Shown here one piece after another: positions 1-7,943 of a stretch of 64,000 bases of DNA (positions within the stretch are counted from its first letter, which is position 1; every line of letters starts with the position of its first letter). A model generated the notes under the pieces. That model did not search any database. It was given only the letters and a program-made list of their open reading frames with translations, and was not told the origin of the DNA. The position numbers and the translations under genes were made by a program. Source of the DNA: Bacteroidota bacterium (GTDB taxonomy: Bacteria; Bacteroidota; Bacteroidia; AKYH767-A; 2013-40CM-41-45); assembly GCA_016713765.1 (NCBI GenBank), contig JADJON010000001.1, forward strand, positions 1 to 64,000, written 5' to 3'.

Positions 1-378
1 TAACCGGAAGAACCAAACAGATGTTCGCGATCTTCCCGACCTAGCTAGGAGGCAAAGCAATTGTACTTCTCTTTTGAGAAGAGGTAAATCACGAATGACA
101 ATAGACCACAAAATTTCAGCCGATACACTATCATAGCCGTGCGATATGCGATTTCGTGTATCAACGATCTTTCGTGCGCTGGAAATCGAAATCTCGGGAC
201 GGACTCTCAGGATCCGGCTCATCGATTCGCCCATAATCTCAATATTTCGTTCGATAGCACGCCTGGTTCTCAGGTCTTCTTGAAAGGTTAAGAAGTTCTT
301 TTCTACAGGAAGAAACGCTTCGATCTCCCCGATGGCGTTCAAAATATCAGCCAACCAAGCGTTAATTTCCTCTTCCAT
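1..378 (-). CDS. HEPN-domain (DUF86-like) toxin, partial at window edge
   Basis: Open frame of 126 codons running off the left edge, so the C-terminus is not seen. It contains the HEPN RNase signature RNRISHGY, an RX4HXY motif near residues 78-85. DUF86/HepT-type HEPN toxins have this motif and are normally about 115 residues. The ATG overlaps the end of the upstream nucleotidyltransferase gene by 17 bases, the standard layout of MNT/HEPN toxin-antitoxin pairs. In this family the HEPN partner is an RNase toxin and the MNT partner neutralises it by AMPylating or binding the HEPN protein. The frame was read directly from the minus strand. Assignment rests on the motif plus the overlapping partner. 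Confidence 0.8.
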   Translation of the reverse strand, partial: MEEEINAWLADILNAIGEIEAFLPVEKNFLTFQEDLRTRRAIERNIEIMGESMSRILRVRPEISISSARKIVDTRNRISHGYDSVSAEILWSIVIRDLPLLKREVQLLCLLARSGRSRTSVWFFRL

Positions 379-670
379 ATACCAGAACTTTGGTCTGATC
401 AATGCGCTGCTTAATAAACTGATTGCTTAGTGCCTTCATCTCCAGCAAATCAATCGGCCTATCAAAAAGTTGCTGTAAATTGAACTTTAAAGCAAAATAA
501 TTATCAGAGTAAATGATTGGATCAGAACTTTCAAAATCGACAAGAAAATCTACATCACTTCCGGCTTTTAGGTCGTTTCTCACTGCTGAGCCAAATGCAA
601 ACAGATACCGGACGTGATACTGGTCACACAAAGCACGAATTTGAGATATGTTCTGCGAAATCAAGTCCAT
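362..670 (-). CDS. MNT-domain nucleotidyltransferase antitoxin
   Basis: Small minimal nucleotidyltransferase. The motif FGSAVRNDLKAGSDVDFLVDF carries the GS signature and the SDVD metal-binding aspartates of the DNA polymerase beta fold (residues about 26-45). It is about 102 residues from the preferred start. A second in-frame ATG lies 30 bases further upstream (position 700), but the inner ATG follows a GGAG-like stretch and matches the family start. It is translationally coupled to the HEPN gene downstream, so it is most likely the antitoxin (MntA-like) of a HEPN/MNT module. An AMPylating role is known for related MntA proteins and is inferred here. Confidence 0.8.
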   Translation of the reverse strand: MDLISQNISQIRALCDQYHVRYLFAFGSAVRNDLKAGSDVDFLVDFESSDPIIYSDNYFALKFNLQQLFDRPIDLLEMKALSNQFIKQRIDQTKVLVYGRGN

Positions 671-811
671 TGCTCCTGCAAGATAATGAACTATCAGCAT
701 TCAAGCATTTGCTTCCATGATGTTGCGGCAAGCGATTCTATCCATCAGATCCGAACTGTCGGATTGGTATAAAAAATCGAGCGATTCGTACTCCAAGTAC
801 GGCACCCCAAT

Positions 812-1260
812 TCATTCGACATTAAGGCGACACTTACTGTCAATATTCGTACGCGGATCGAACCGGAAATCAATAAATCGTGCTTCCTTTTGCTTTCCCT
901 CCACCTCGACGGCAGCGCGACCCATCTCCTTGTCGCTGCTGTCGAATACCCGTGCGGTCAGCGCTCCGGAAAATCCTGGTTGAAGATCACGTATTGCGAC
1001 AAGAGGTTGTCGGTTCCGAGGCTGTCGCTCGAAACCGTGGATTTTCCCAGTTCAATGCCCTTGCTCTTCAGACTTTCCGATAATTCGACTTTCACGTCGA
1101 ACGCCTTCTGAACGCCCTTCGAAGCGCCTTCGATAAATTCGCCTGCCGTCTGCCCGGCCACATCACCGGCCTGGTTGATCTTTTCCTTGATGGTGGAAGA
1201 GTTGCAGGCGAACAGTGAGAAGGCAATCGCAAATAAGAGGAACCTCGTGTGTTTCATCAT
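812..1260 (-). CDS. Small lipoprotein, frameshifted near its C-terminus
   Basis: Signal peptide with lipobox LFAC at about residues 16-19 (Cys lipidation site), followed by an alanine/glycine/lysine-rich helical segment. The uninterrupted frame stops at position 958 after VIFNQDFPER. Adding one T to the TTTT run near 968 restores a natural continuation (FSGALTARVFDSSDKEMGR...) that runs 48 more codons to a TGA at 812. I therefore call the gene as one unit of about 148 residues with a probable homopolymer sequencing error. No family recognised. Probably an outer- or inner-membrane lipoprotein. The function is unknown. Confidence 0.55.
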
Positions 1261-1361
1261 ACCATTAGCGACTTGAAAGTTCAGATTATTTGACTCGTTC
1301 GTGCCAAGTCCCGGAACGAAAGTTATTCATTTATGGAAACTGTGCCCGACGAAGGCCAGGT

Positions 1362-1727
1362 TCAAGCCTTCCGCAGTATCTTCTCCATCGTCCTGCCTTT
1401 CGCCAATTCATCCACCAATTTGTCGAGATAACGGACCTGACGGATCAACGGATCCCCGATCTCCTCGATCCGGTAGCCGCAAATGAGGCCGGTGATCAGA
1501 TGAGCATTGGGGTGCAGCCTGGCTTGTTGGAAGAACGCCTCAAATGTAAGCTTGTCGTGTATCACCGCATCCAACCGCTTTCCATCATAACCGGTCAGCC
1601 AGTTGATGACCTCCCGAAGTTCCGCTTCCGTCCTGCCTTTCCTGGTTACTTTCTGAAGATACAACGGATAGACCGACGCGAAAGTCATCGTGGCGATGCG
1701 CTGACGCTGTTTCTCGTTTTGTTGCAT
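1362..1727 (-). CDS. DUF2200 family protein
   Basis: 121 residues, full length for the DUF2200 family. Recognisable family stretches are RIATMTFASVYPLYLQKV near the N-terminus, EVINWLTGYD in the middle, and the near-invariant C-terminal block with NAHLITGLICGYRIEEI, QVRYLDKLVDELAKGR and MEKILRK. There is no signal peptide or membrane segment, so it is probably cytoplasmic. The family has no established biochemical role. It stands alone, with non-coding gaps on both sides. Recognition is by sequence similarity from memory, without a search. Confidence 0.8.
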   Translation of the reverse strand: MQQNEKQRQRIATMTFASVYPLYLQKVTRKGRTEAELREVINWLTGYDGKRLDAVIHDKLTFEAFFQQARLHPNAHLITGLICGYRIEEIGDPLIRQVRYLDKLVDELAKGRTMEKILRKA

Positions 1728-1850
1728 AAATTACGCTAACGAATTACTAAGTTAAGGGCAGGATCTGGATTGAAAAAGCGGCGCGCGCTTGCAGTTACTA
1801 TTTCCAATCTGCGGGATATGATCTCCATGGCTGTGTTCCGAATCGAAAAG

Positions 1851-2321
1851 CTATTCCCGAACAACAAAAACATTCGAGTTAAGAATCGAACTGCTGCTCC
1901 TTACCTCGATCTGGTATCGCCCGCGCTTTTCGATCGCGGGAATGGACCAGGTTCCACCTTCCTTGAAATTCGCGTACCGGACCTTGCACTGGCAACGCGG
2001 GGCGGTCGGGGCTTCCGAGTGATTCAGAAATACGGTCCGGCTTCGAGATCCACGGCCCTTGCCCAGGCGGTAAACGACATAATAGAAATCACGGTCGCTG
2101 CAGGAACACGACATGGTCGGGATCATGCGGCTCGCTCCCGGGGGCGCTTCCTTACTCAGGTGGACGGTAAACGCGATCGGCTCCGTGCTGGTATACACCT
2201 GCTTTCCCGTCAAAAGCGAATCAATGGGCATCCTGCCTTCAGCAAAGTGCGGGAGGATGACGAGGCTCCAGAGCAACAAGCGTAGTGGAAGCCGTAACAG
2301 CCTGATGCTCGTTCGTTTCAT
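1851..2321 (-). CDS. Hypothetical secreted protein
   Basis: The preferred start is the ATG giving MKRTSIRLLRLPLRLLLWSL, a basic N-region followed by a hydrophobic core typical of a Sec signal peptide. An ATG nine codons upstream only adds a non-signal-like extension. The mature part of about 130 residues is beta-strand-like, has a CSCSD cysteine cluster near the middle and ends in SNVFVVRE. That resembles an immunoglobulin-like fold, and the phrase YTSTEPIAFTVHLSKEAPPG fits the same idea. I do not recognise a named family. Probably periplasmic or surface exposed. Confidence 0.55.
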   Translation of the reverse strand: MKRTSIRLLRLPLRLLLWSLVILPHFAEGRMPIDSLLTGKQVYTSTEPIAFTVHLSKEAPPGASRMIPTMSCSCSDRDFYYVVYRLGKGRGSRSRTVFLNHSEAPTAPRCQCKVRYANFKEGGTWSIPAIEKRGRYQIEVRSSSSILNSNVFVVRE

Positions 2322-2337
2322 GCTGACATCTTTCAAC

Positions 2338-2763
2338 CTAGTTACCATTCTCCATACCGAACCGAATCGCCTTTTCCAATACGTCCAATTTGATATCGCT
2401 GATCGTTTTGAACTTGATGCAATAACCGGTCACACTGGCCTTGCCGATCGTCTTTCCGTAAGCCTTCGCGAGATGCCCTTTATCCGCAATGCCGAGCAGG
2501 TAAACCGAAATCCCCGTCTTGTTGCCACTGATCCCGATCCGGAACCATTCCCGCGTCTTGCCATTCGCATAGCGCAATACCTGCGTGCCGTACCCGATGG
2601 TCGGATTGGCGACGATTTTTCCCTGTTCGTCCTTTCCGTCGTAATACCACAACTTGCAGCCTGGATCTACCGATAACACCAACTCATGCAGAGTCGACAG
2701 CTCACTCCGCTTCGGTTCGGGATGGGTAGCGATGTGGCGGGTTATTTCCTGTTGTGCTTTCAT
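2338..2763 (-). CDS. DUF1801 (YdhG-like) domain protein
   Basis: 141 residues, the usual length of DUF1801 proteins. The family pattern is visible: an N-terminal helix, then CKLWYYDGKD, NPTIGYG (the small globular core), FRIGISGNKTGISVYLLG, a central AYGKTIGKASVTGYCIKFK and a C-terminal helical stretch (LDVLEKAIRFGMENG). Members adopt an iron-sulfur/frataxin-like alpha-beta fold and have no proven activity. It is cytoplasmic, with no signal or membrane segment. A second, more distant DUF1801 paralogue is at 7274..7714. Confidence 0.75.
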   Translation of the reverse strand: MKAQQEITRHIATHPEPKRSELSTLHELVLSVDPGCKLWYYDGKDEQGKIVANPTIGYGTQVLRYANGKTREWFRIGISGNKTGISVYLLGIADKGHLAKAYGKTIGKASVTGYCIKFKTISDIKLDVLEKAIRFGMENGN

Positions 2764-2802
2764 GCTGATTAGTCCGGCTGCGACGCGCCAGCTGTTACTT
2801 GC

Positions 2803-3222
2803 TCAGCGTTCCGTCTCCACGATCCACTCAATGCCGTACTTATCCCGGAACATACCGAAATAAGTTCCCCAGGGACTTTCGCCGATCGGGGCCTCGACAG
2901 TTCCTCCCTGGGATAGTCCGTGATACAAGCGGTCCGCCTCTTCCCGGCTCACGGCGCGGACCGAGATCTTGGAGCGATTTTCCTGCTCATTCACGCGTCC
3001 GAGGAAGGAAGGAACGTCGTTTCCGATCAGCATACCTGTGCCGACCGGCAAGGCGATGTGGAGGAGCTTGTCGGCGTCTTCGTCCGCTATCGGAACATCC
3101 GGTCCCGCCAATTCCTTCAGGTACAGGATCCGGCTGAACTCACCACCGAAGACCGAACGATAGAACTCAAAAGCTTCCCGTGCGTTGCCGTTGAAGTTGA
3201 TGTGGGGATGGAGTGTGGCCAT
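2803..3222 (-). CDS. VOC superfamily (PhnB-like glyoxalase fold) protein
   Basis: 139 residues with the PhnB/YjdN signature: N-terminal PHINFNGNAREAFEFYRSVF, a central LPVGTGMLIGNDVP, then SVRAVSREEADRLYHGLSQGG and the C-terminal SPWGTYFGMFRDKYGIEWIV. This is the duplicated beta-alpha-beta-beta-beta (vicinal oxygen chelate) arrangement of small single-domain VOC proteins once annotated as 3-demethylubiquinone methyltransferases. Substrate is unknown. Cytoplasmic, monocistronic. Confidence 0.85.
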   Translation of the reverse strand: MATLHPHINFNGNAREAFEFYRSVFGGEFSRILYLKELAGPDVPIADEDADKLLHIALPVGTGMLIGNDVPSFLGRVNEQENRSKISVRAVSREEADRLYHGLSQGGTVEAPIGESPWGTYFGMFRDKYGIEWIVETER

Positions 3223-3360
3223 ATCACCGAAGGTCGGGTATTACCGGCGATTTCCATTGGACCAATTGTTAAAGCGGTACTTGCAAGTATTCGGATGAAT
3301 GACTGCCCATCCTTCCGGATTGAAACAAGAAAATACCAGCAGGCCGTTGCAACAGCTGAC

Positions 3361-3585
3361 TTACTCGATCTCCCCTTCCCGGTCGGCGACATATTCGAGC
3401 AGATCGCCCGGTTGGCAATTCAGCGCCTTGCAGATCGCTTCCAGCGTGCTGAAGCGGACAGCCTTGGCTTTTCCGGTCTTGAGGATGGAAAGGTTCGAGA
3501 GCGTCAGGTCGACTTTTTCCGACAGTTCGTTCAGCGACATCTTTCGCTTCGCCATCATGACATCCAGGTTTACGACGATCGCCAT
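3361..3585 (-). CDS. Small XRE/Cro-family HTH regulator (YozG-like)
   Basis: 74 residues, a lone helix-turn-helix domain. It reads MSLNELSEKVDLTLSNLSILKTGKAKAVRFSTLEAICKALNCQPGDLLEY, the typical compact XRE form that always accompanies DUF2975 membrane proteins. It sits 3 bases downstream of the DUF2975 gene on the same strand, so the two are co-transcribed. Regulation is probably through the perfect inverted repeat at 4165-4189 in front of the pair. The number of HTH helices and the recognition helix are intact. Targets beyond its own operon cannot be judged. Confidence 0.85.
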   Translation of the reverse strand: MAIVVNLDVMMAKRKMSLNELSEKVDLTLSNLSILKTGKAKAVRFSTLEAICKALNCQPGDLLEYVADREGEIE

Positions 3586-3588
3586 GGC

Positions 3589-4125
3589 TTATACGGTTAG
3601 ATCGTTTTCGCTTTGAATGTCCACGCCGCGTTTGAAGATGGCGGCGATGATGTAGATCACCGCGCCCATCAGCACAAAGGCCTGACTGTCCTCCCAGAAC
3701 TGGTGCAGCCCGTCGGTGATCAGTCCGTGTTGCTGAAGATTCCTGGCAAACTGCCGGGCGATATAACTCAAAAAACCGACCGACAAGGTGAAATAACTGA
3801 TCCGCAGGATCTGACTGGAAACAAAAAGGTCGAAGGGTTTCGACAGGTTCATGGTATGCATCAGGCGGATGACAATGTAGAAGAGGAAGGACTTCAGCAG
3901 CGCTATCGACAGGATCAGCGAGTAGATCCCGAAGAAAGATGCCCTGCTTTGCGTCAGCATCTCGCGCAGGTCCAGCTTCTGGTAAAGGTTCACCACGAAG
4001 TCGGGCCGGTACAGGTGAAAGAAGAAATTGACGACCAGCCCACCGGCCTCAATGCTCAAGCCGACGAAGATGAGCCAGGCGATAATGTATAACGCCTTGA
4101 ATACGAGGGAATTTGTCTTAGACAT
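3589..4125 (-). CDS. DUF2975 membrane protein
   Basis: 178 residues with four predicted transmembrane helices: residues about 9-35 (ALYIIAWLIFVGLSIEAGG), 65-87 (IYSLILSIALLKSFLFYIV), 105-127 (ILRISYFTLSVGFLSYIA) and 150-166 (FVLMGAVIYIIAAIF). This is the DUF2975 topology, and the ending IFKRGVDIQSENDLTV is typical. It is paired with a small HTH gene downstream, as in the YoaS/YozG arrangement. The role is unknown, possibly sensing or sequestering the partner regulator at the membrane (inference). Confidence 0.85.
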   Translation of the reverse strand: MSKTNSLVFKALYIIAWLIFVGLSIEAGGLVVNFFFHLYRPDFVVNLYQKLDLREMLTQSRASFFGIYSLILSIALLKSFLFYIVIRLMHTMNLSKPFDLFVSSQILRISYFTLSVGFLSYIARQFARNLQQHGLITDGLHQFWEDSQAFVLMGAVIYIIAAIFKRGVDIQSENDLTV

Positions 4126-4164
4126 GCCGCTTTATGATTATAAATGCTGCGGCAAATATAATAA

Positions 4165-4189
4165 ATATTTATTGTTTGTCAATAAATAT
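4165..4189. promoter_or_regulatory. Perfect 10-bp inverted repeat, probable operator of the HTH/DUF2975 operon
   Basis: ATATTTATTG, five bases TTTGT, then CAATAAATAT: a perfect 10-bp palindromic pair. It lies 40 bases upstream of the DUF2975 start in a very AT-rich stretch that otherwise interrupts GC-richer DNA. Position and symmetry suit autoregulation by the small XRE protein encoded in the same operon. The binding partner is inferred. Confidence 0.55.
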
Positions 4190-4313
4190 ATGTGTTTTAT
4201 CGAAAAACTCAAATTTCAACGCAATACCGTTTAGCTCTGGGGAATGTGGCCTAATTTACTGAATGTCATGCATATATAATGATTGTTCAGCGCAACGATT
4301 CCAATTGGCCTTT

Positions 4314-5216
4314 TCAATGCTGAACCAGGAAGCGCTTCACTGCAAATATTCGATTGTCGGAATATTTCAACCAGTAAACACCATCAGGAAGGTGCCGTGT
4401 TTCCAGGCCTTCTTCCGAAAAATTCCGGCTCTCGTAAACCAGTTCGCTGTTAAAATTGAAGACTTGAACAGATCGCGCGCCCGTCCCTCTCTCACATCGC
4501 AAACTCAACCATTCATTGGTCGGGTTGGGATAAATGGATACCCGGTCATCGTCTCGTATGAAAGGAACCCCTTCGATCCAATCCTCGAAAACCAGATCGT
4601 CAAAGATCAAACCGTCTTTGTTTGTCTGAATACTATCGCTGATGAATGTAAATCGAAAAAGGATCGTATCGTTGAGCTGTACATTGAATAACGGTCCGAG
4701 TGGCGACAGCCAGGTAGAAAAGTACTGCCAGCCGTTTGAATTCCCGCTTAGCACCGGTACCGTTGACCACCACTGATAGTACGCGGAATATAAGGTATCG
4801 TTGATCAAATCAATCCAGGTAGTTCCATTGTCGGGAGAAAGTTCGATCGTACCAAAATCGGTCAGCGTATCGGAATGCACCTGATAGTATCCGGATAACA
4901 TTACTGTATGGGGATACAGCCAACCGTACCCGCTCGCAATATTCACCACGGTAAAACTGCTGGTGTCGTTTACCGGGTAGGGCTGAACAGTGTCGGTGAC
5001 AATGACCCTGGGAGGTGACTGGGCTGAAGTGAAGACAGCCTTTTGCGGACTGCCAACTTGCCACAGGCCATTCCGATTCGATATTGAATCCATTCGCAAG
5101 TGGGGCAGTGTGGCAGTGTCTTCAAATGTGAGTACATAGTAGTCATCGCCCAACCATTGGCTATGCGAAATGACCGTAAACAATACGAACCAAAGCGTAA
5201 GTTGAAGCCTTCTCAT
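4314..5216 (-). CDS. Secreted protein with T9SS type A C-terminal sorting domain
   Basis: About 300 residues from the preferred start MRRLQLTLWFVLFTVISHSQ, a clean Sec signal peptide. A longer frame adds 17 non-signal residues. The middle looks like an all-beta, jelly-roll-type module (GTIELSPDNGTTWIDL..., DTILFRFTFISDS..., DGLIFDDLVFEDW), as in MAM/laminin-like or peptidase-associated beta domains. The last 75 residues are the type IX secretion sorting domain: VSIYPNPTNEWLSL, LPDGVYWLKYSDNR and KRFLVQH. The protein is therefore exported across the outer membrane and cleaved or anchored at the surface. Function is unknown. Confidence 0.8.
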   Translation of the reverse strand: MRRLQLTLWFVLFTVISHSQWLGDDYYVLTFEDTATLPHLRMDSISNRNGLWQVGSPQKAVFTSAQSPPRVIVTDTVQPYPVNDTSSFTVVNIASGYGWLYPHTVMLSGYYQVHSDTLTDFGTIELSPDNGTTWIDLINDTLYSAYYQWWSTVPVLSGNSNGWQYFSTWLSPLGPLFNVQLNDTILFRFTFISDSIQTNKDGLIFDDLVFEDWIEGVPFIRDDDRVSIYPNPTNEWLSLRCERGTGARSVQVFNFNSELVYESRNFSEEGLETRHLPDGVYWLKYSDNRIFAVKRFLVQH

Positions 5217-5546
5217 GGTCTGTTTAGTTTCTTGTTTGTACAAAAAAGCCAGTCCCTGGCAGAGCATTACCCTGAACCGTTAAGGTAAGGTAATTTCCTT
5301 CCCTTCCTGCAAGTTATCTCCTGCTTCAGTGTCCGTTCCCTACAACACAATCGGGCTTGCTAAGCTTTTTTTTAGCCCATGACGAACACGAAAATCAAAG
5401 CCAGCGCCCAAGAAATAAAGCAGCGACTCCAGAGACCAGCATTTAATTAGAAATTCGGTGGTTGGGTATAAAAACAGCGGTTTCAGTGGCTCTGACAAAC
5501 ATGAAGTATCCGGCTTTCGGAGGCCACAACCACTATCAAAGAGGAT

Positions 5547-5900
5547 TCACAACCACAGGATCGTGCTGAAACTTTTGTCGACGATGAGCCCTTCCGACTT
5601 CCGAACCTCTCCCTTTACAGGCAGCAAATAGGTGTCCTGCTTTGTATCGAACCAGATCGCCGTCTTCCATTCGCTTTGTCCGATCCGTGCGGTAGCCGGC
5701 AACCGGCCCCATCCCTGCTCTTCCGATCGTAACAGCTTGCGGATCTCCTTCGACATCTTCTTCGGGAGCGAAACAAAATGCCAGCCGCCAGCTCCGGCAT
5801 ACTGCCAAAGCGGGGCGGTGAATTCATACCGGATGCCTTTCACGAACACTTCAGCAAGGTAGAAAAGAAGTTGTTGTTGAATCTGGAGAAACGCCACCAA
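5547..5900 (-). CDS. DUF1905 domain protein
   Basis: The core YEFTAPLWQYAGAGGWHFVSLPKKMSKEIR matches DUF1905 proteins, followed by WGRLPATARIGQSEWKTAIWFDTKQDTYLLPVKGEVRKSEGL, covering the whole domain of about 85 residues. The longest frame begins 17 residues before a GTG that gives a start closer to the family (VFVKGIRYEF), so the true N-terminus may be at 5849. It is a small beta-rich cytoplasmic protein of unknown role, often fused to or near YdeI/OmpD-associated domains. No partner is visible here. Confidence 0.7.
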   Translation of the reverse strand: MVAFLQIQQQLLFYLAEVFVKGIRYEFTAPLWQYAGAGGWHFVSLPKKMSKEIRKLLRSEEQGWGRLPATARIGQSEWKTAIWFDTKQDTYLLPVKGEVRKSEGLIVDKSFSTILWL

Positions 5901-5916
5901 ACGGACCGGTCATTCT

Positions 5917-6453
5917 TTACTGCGGTTCTTTGGTTAAGTCCAACTCCATAAATAACAGATAGGCTTTAAAGGCCTCCGGAATTTCCACTTCCGGATAGGC
6001 ATCAATATCACGGAAGCCAACACTTCTATACAGTGCATGCGCAGCTTCCATGAACCGGGGACTGTCGAGCCGGACCGTTTTGTATCCGATCATTCTTGCC
6101 TCTGTCAAGAGTCCTTCCAGTATGGCTCTGCCGGCCCCTATTCGTCTGAGGCCCGGATCCACGAACATTCGTTTGATTTCACCGACATCCGCGCTGATGC
6201 TCTTCAAGCTTCCAAGTCCACAAACCCTGCCTTCATGTACTGCCAACAGCAGTTGACCGTGCGGTGGCTGGAACTTACTGATCTGACGTATATCCTGTTC
6301 CACGGTCTCCGCAGGATGATGCGGATGAACACCATAGAGTTCCTGCATTTTATTGTTACCCCAACTCAGGTAGTCCATCCACAATTTTCTGACGGATTCC
6401 AAGTCGTCCGGAAGCTTCGCGCTTCGTACAGTCACCTTCGGATATGTGTTCAT
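5917..6453 (-). CDS. GNAT family N-acetyltransferase
   Basis: 178 residues with a complete GNAT fold. N-terminal VRSAKLPDDLESVRKLWMDYLSW (beta1-alpha1), central GLGSLKSISADVGEIKRMFV (beta4), the acetyl-CoA pyrophosphate-binding motif A LRRIGAGRAILEGLL (R/Q-x-x-G-x-G/A), motif B GYKTVRLDSPRFMEAAHALYRSVGF and the terminal EAYLLFMELDL strand. The acceptor substrate cannot be predicted. Monocistronic and cytoplasmic. Confidence 0.85.
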   Translation of the reverse strand: MNTYPKVTVRSAKLPDDLESVRKLWMDYLSWGNNKMQELYGVHPHHPAETVEQDIRQISKFQPPHGQLLLAVHEGRVCGLGSLKSISADVGEIKRMFVDPGLRRIGAGRAILEGLLTEARMIGYKTVRLDSPRFMEAAHALYRSVGFRDIDAYPEVEIPEAFKAYLLFMELDLTKEPQ

Positions 6454-6592
6454 TGGATGTAGCTCTTGTCCGATTCTTCAAATTGTGAATCTATGCAATG
6501 TGCGTAATGAGCACTCTAAACCGGTTTCATTTTATACGTTTCGATTAGCGCTTGACCTTTCCTACCGGAACCAGTCTAAGCTCCATTACACC

Positions 6593-7141
6593 TCACGATG
6601 CTTCCAGCTTGTAGTATAGCACAATAGCACCGCCGTCAAACCGCTTTGTGTTGACCAGCCGAAGGATGATCCGGTCCATGTCTTTAAACAGCGACATTCC
6701 CTTACCGGCAACGACCGGGTGAATGCACAACTGCAATTCGTCTATCAGCCGCAGCTTCATCAACTGTTGGATCAGACTTCGACTTCCGATGAGGATATCC
6801 CTTCCCGGTTGCTGCCGGAGACGCTCGACGGTTTCTTTCAGTTCAAGTTCAGCCAGGCCGGCACTCTTCCAATCCACCTCCTTCAAGCTCCGGGAGAACA
6901 CGATCTTGGGAATCCGGTCGATCGCGGCCGCGAACGCATCCATCGTCCGCTCGCCGGAAGGTTTTTCCAAAAATGTCCGCCAGTATTCCATCAACTGATA
7001 GGTCGTTCGGCCGTAGAGGATGACATCGCTGCGGTCCAACAGATCCGTATAATGCTGATGCACCTCCTCATCCGGCAGTCCCGCCGTATGGTCACAGTTC
7101 CCATCGAGGGTCATGTTGAAGGCAGCGACAACTTTTCTCAT
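6593..7141 (-). CDS. Dihydrofolate reductase-like (RibD C-terminal fold) protein
   Basis: 182 residues with the RibD C-terminal/DHFR fold: MRKVVAAFNMTLDGNCD at the N-terminus, DVILYGRTTYQLMEYW, PKIVFSRSLKEVDW, the NADPH-binding GRDILIGSRSLIQQLM and the closing IDELQLCIHPVVAGKGMSLF. This is the widespread YyaP/YwjB-like family of stand-alone DHFR-fold proteins, probably NAD(P)H-dependent reductases of unknown substrate. No riboflavin or folate genes nearby support a specific pathway. Confidence 0.85.
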   Translation of the reverse strand: MRKVVAAFNMTLDGNCDHTAGLPDEEVHQHYTDLLDRSDVILYGRTTYQLMEYWRTFLEKPSGERTMDAFAAAIDRIPKIVFSRSLKEVDWKSAGLAELELKETVERLRQQPGRDILIGSRSLIQQLMKLRLIDELQLCIHPVVAGKGMSLFKDMDRIILRLVNTKRFDGGAIVLYYKLEAS

Positions 7142-7273
7142 ATGTCAACTTGGTTTTCGAGTTGCTCTGGTTAGATTTCATGATGCGCAATAGGGTAGGC
7201 TATAACGCCTGCGCGGCTTACAGGCTGCAAGACCCGGGATCGTATCATGAATCACCCGCCATACTACCCGTTT

Positions 7274-7714
7274 TCACTTCTTCGCAATCTTGGAAATCGT
7301 CTTGCCAACTGATTTCGTCGGCTTTTCCATATCCTTGATGGCAAAGTCGATGGCTGTTTTGATCAGGGCTTTCACTTTCGGATTCCGGTAATCACCTGGT
7401 TTCTTCACATCGATGTGCCGGATCAGATTTCCGGTGCCCGTCAGGAGCTGATGCGGATCCTTCAACAGCGTCCCCTTGTTGAAACCAAGGTTCAGGTGCT
7501 TGGTATAGATCGGCAACATGCAAAAAGCGTCCGACAACTTTTCCGAAATGGAGAAAACCGCTGTCAGGGCGTGTGTATGATACAGGAGTTCATTCGAGTC
7601 CGGATACAGTTCCAGGATATACTCCCGAAGATCGGTAAACAAGTCGATCACTTCCTTGTCTTTGAACTTGAGGAAATGCTGGAAGTCCGGGTGTATCGGT
7701 CGTGTGGCTTTCAT
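7274..7714 (-). CDS. DUF1801 domain protein (second copy)
   Basis: 146 residues. The pattern KFKDKEVIDLFTDLREYILELYPDSNELLYHTHAL, FSISEKLSDAFCMLPIYTKHLNLGFNKG and a LLTGTGNLIRHIDVKKPGDYRNPKVKALIKTAIDF segment is that of DUF1801 proteins, with a lysine-rich tail (KPTKSVGKTISKIAKK). It is only distantly similar to the other member at 2338..2763, so this is not a recent duplication. Cytoplasmic, unknown function. Confidence 0.75.
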   Translation of the reverse strand: MKATRPIHPDFQHFLKFKDKEVIDLFTDLREYILELYPDSNELLYHTHALTAVFSISEKLSDAFCMLPIYTKHLNLGFNKGTLLKDPHQLLTGTGNLIRHIDVKKPGDYRNPKVKALIKTAIDFAIKDMEKPTKSVGKTISKIAKK

Positions 7715-7943
7715 CTTATTGATTGGTCATCTTGCATGCCAGTTTCCGCTTGCAACGTAGTTCTTGATGCAGGGTGCGGTAACTGAACATCTCCGAAGTC
7801 CAGTGATACTTTGGGATGAAATCAGAACATCTTCAACTTGCTGGTGCGTGATTGAAATTTCATTACCATATGGTGCACTCCTGTCGTGATGATTCGTCGG
7901 ATCATATATCCAATCCAATCGAGCGACTTTCCGCATTTCCAGT

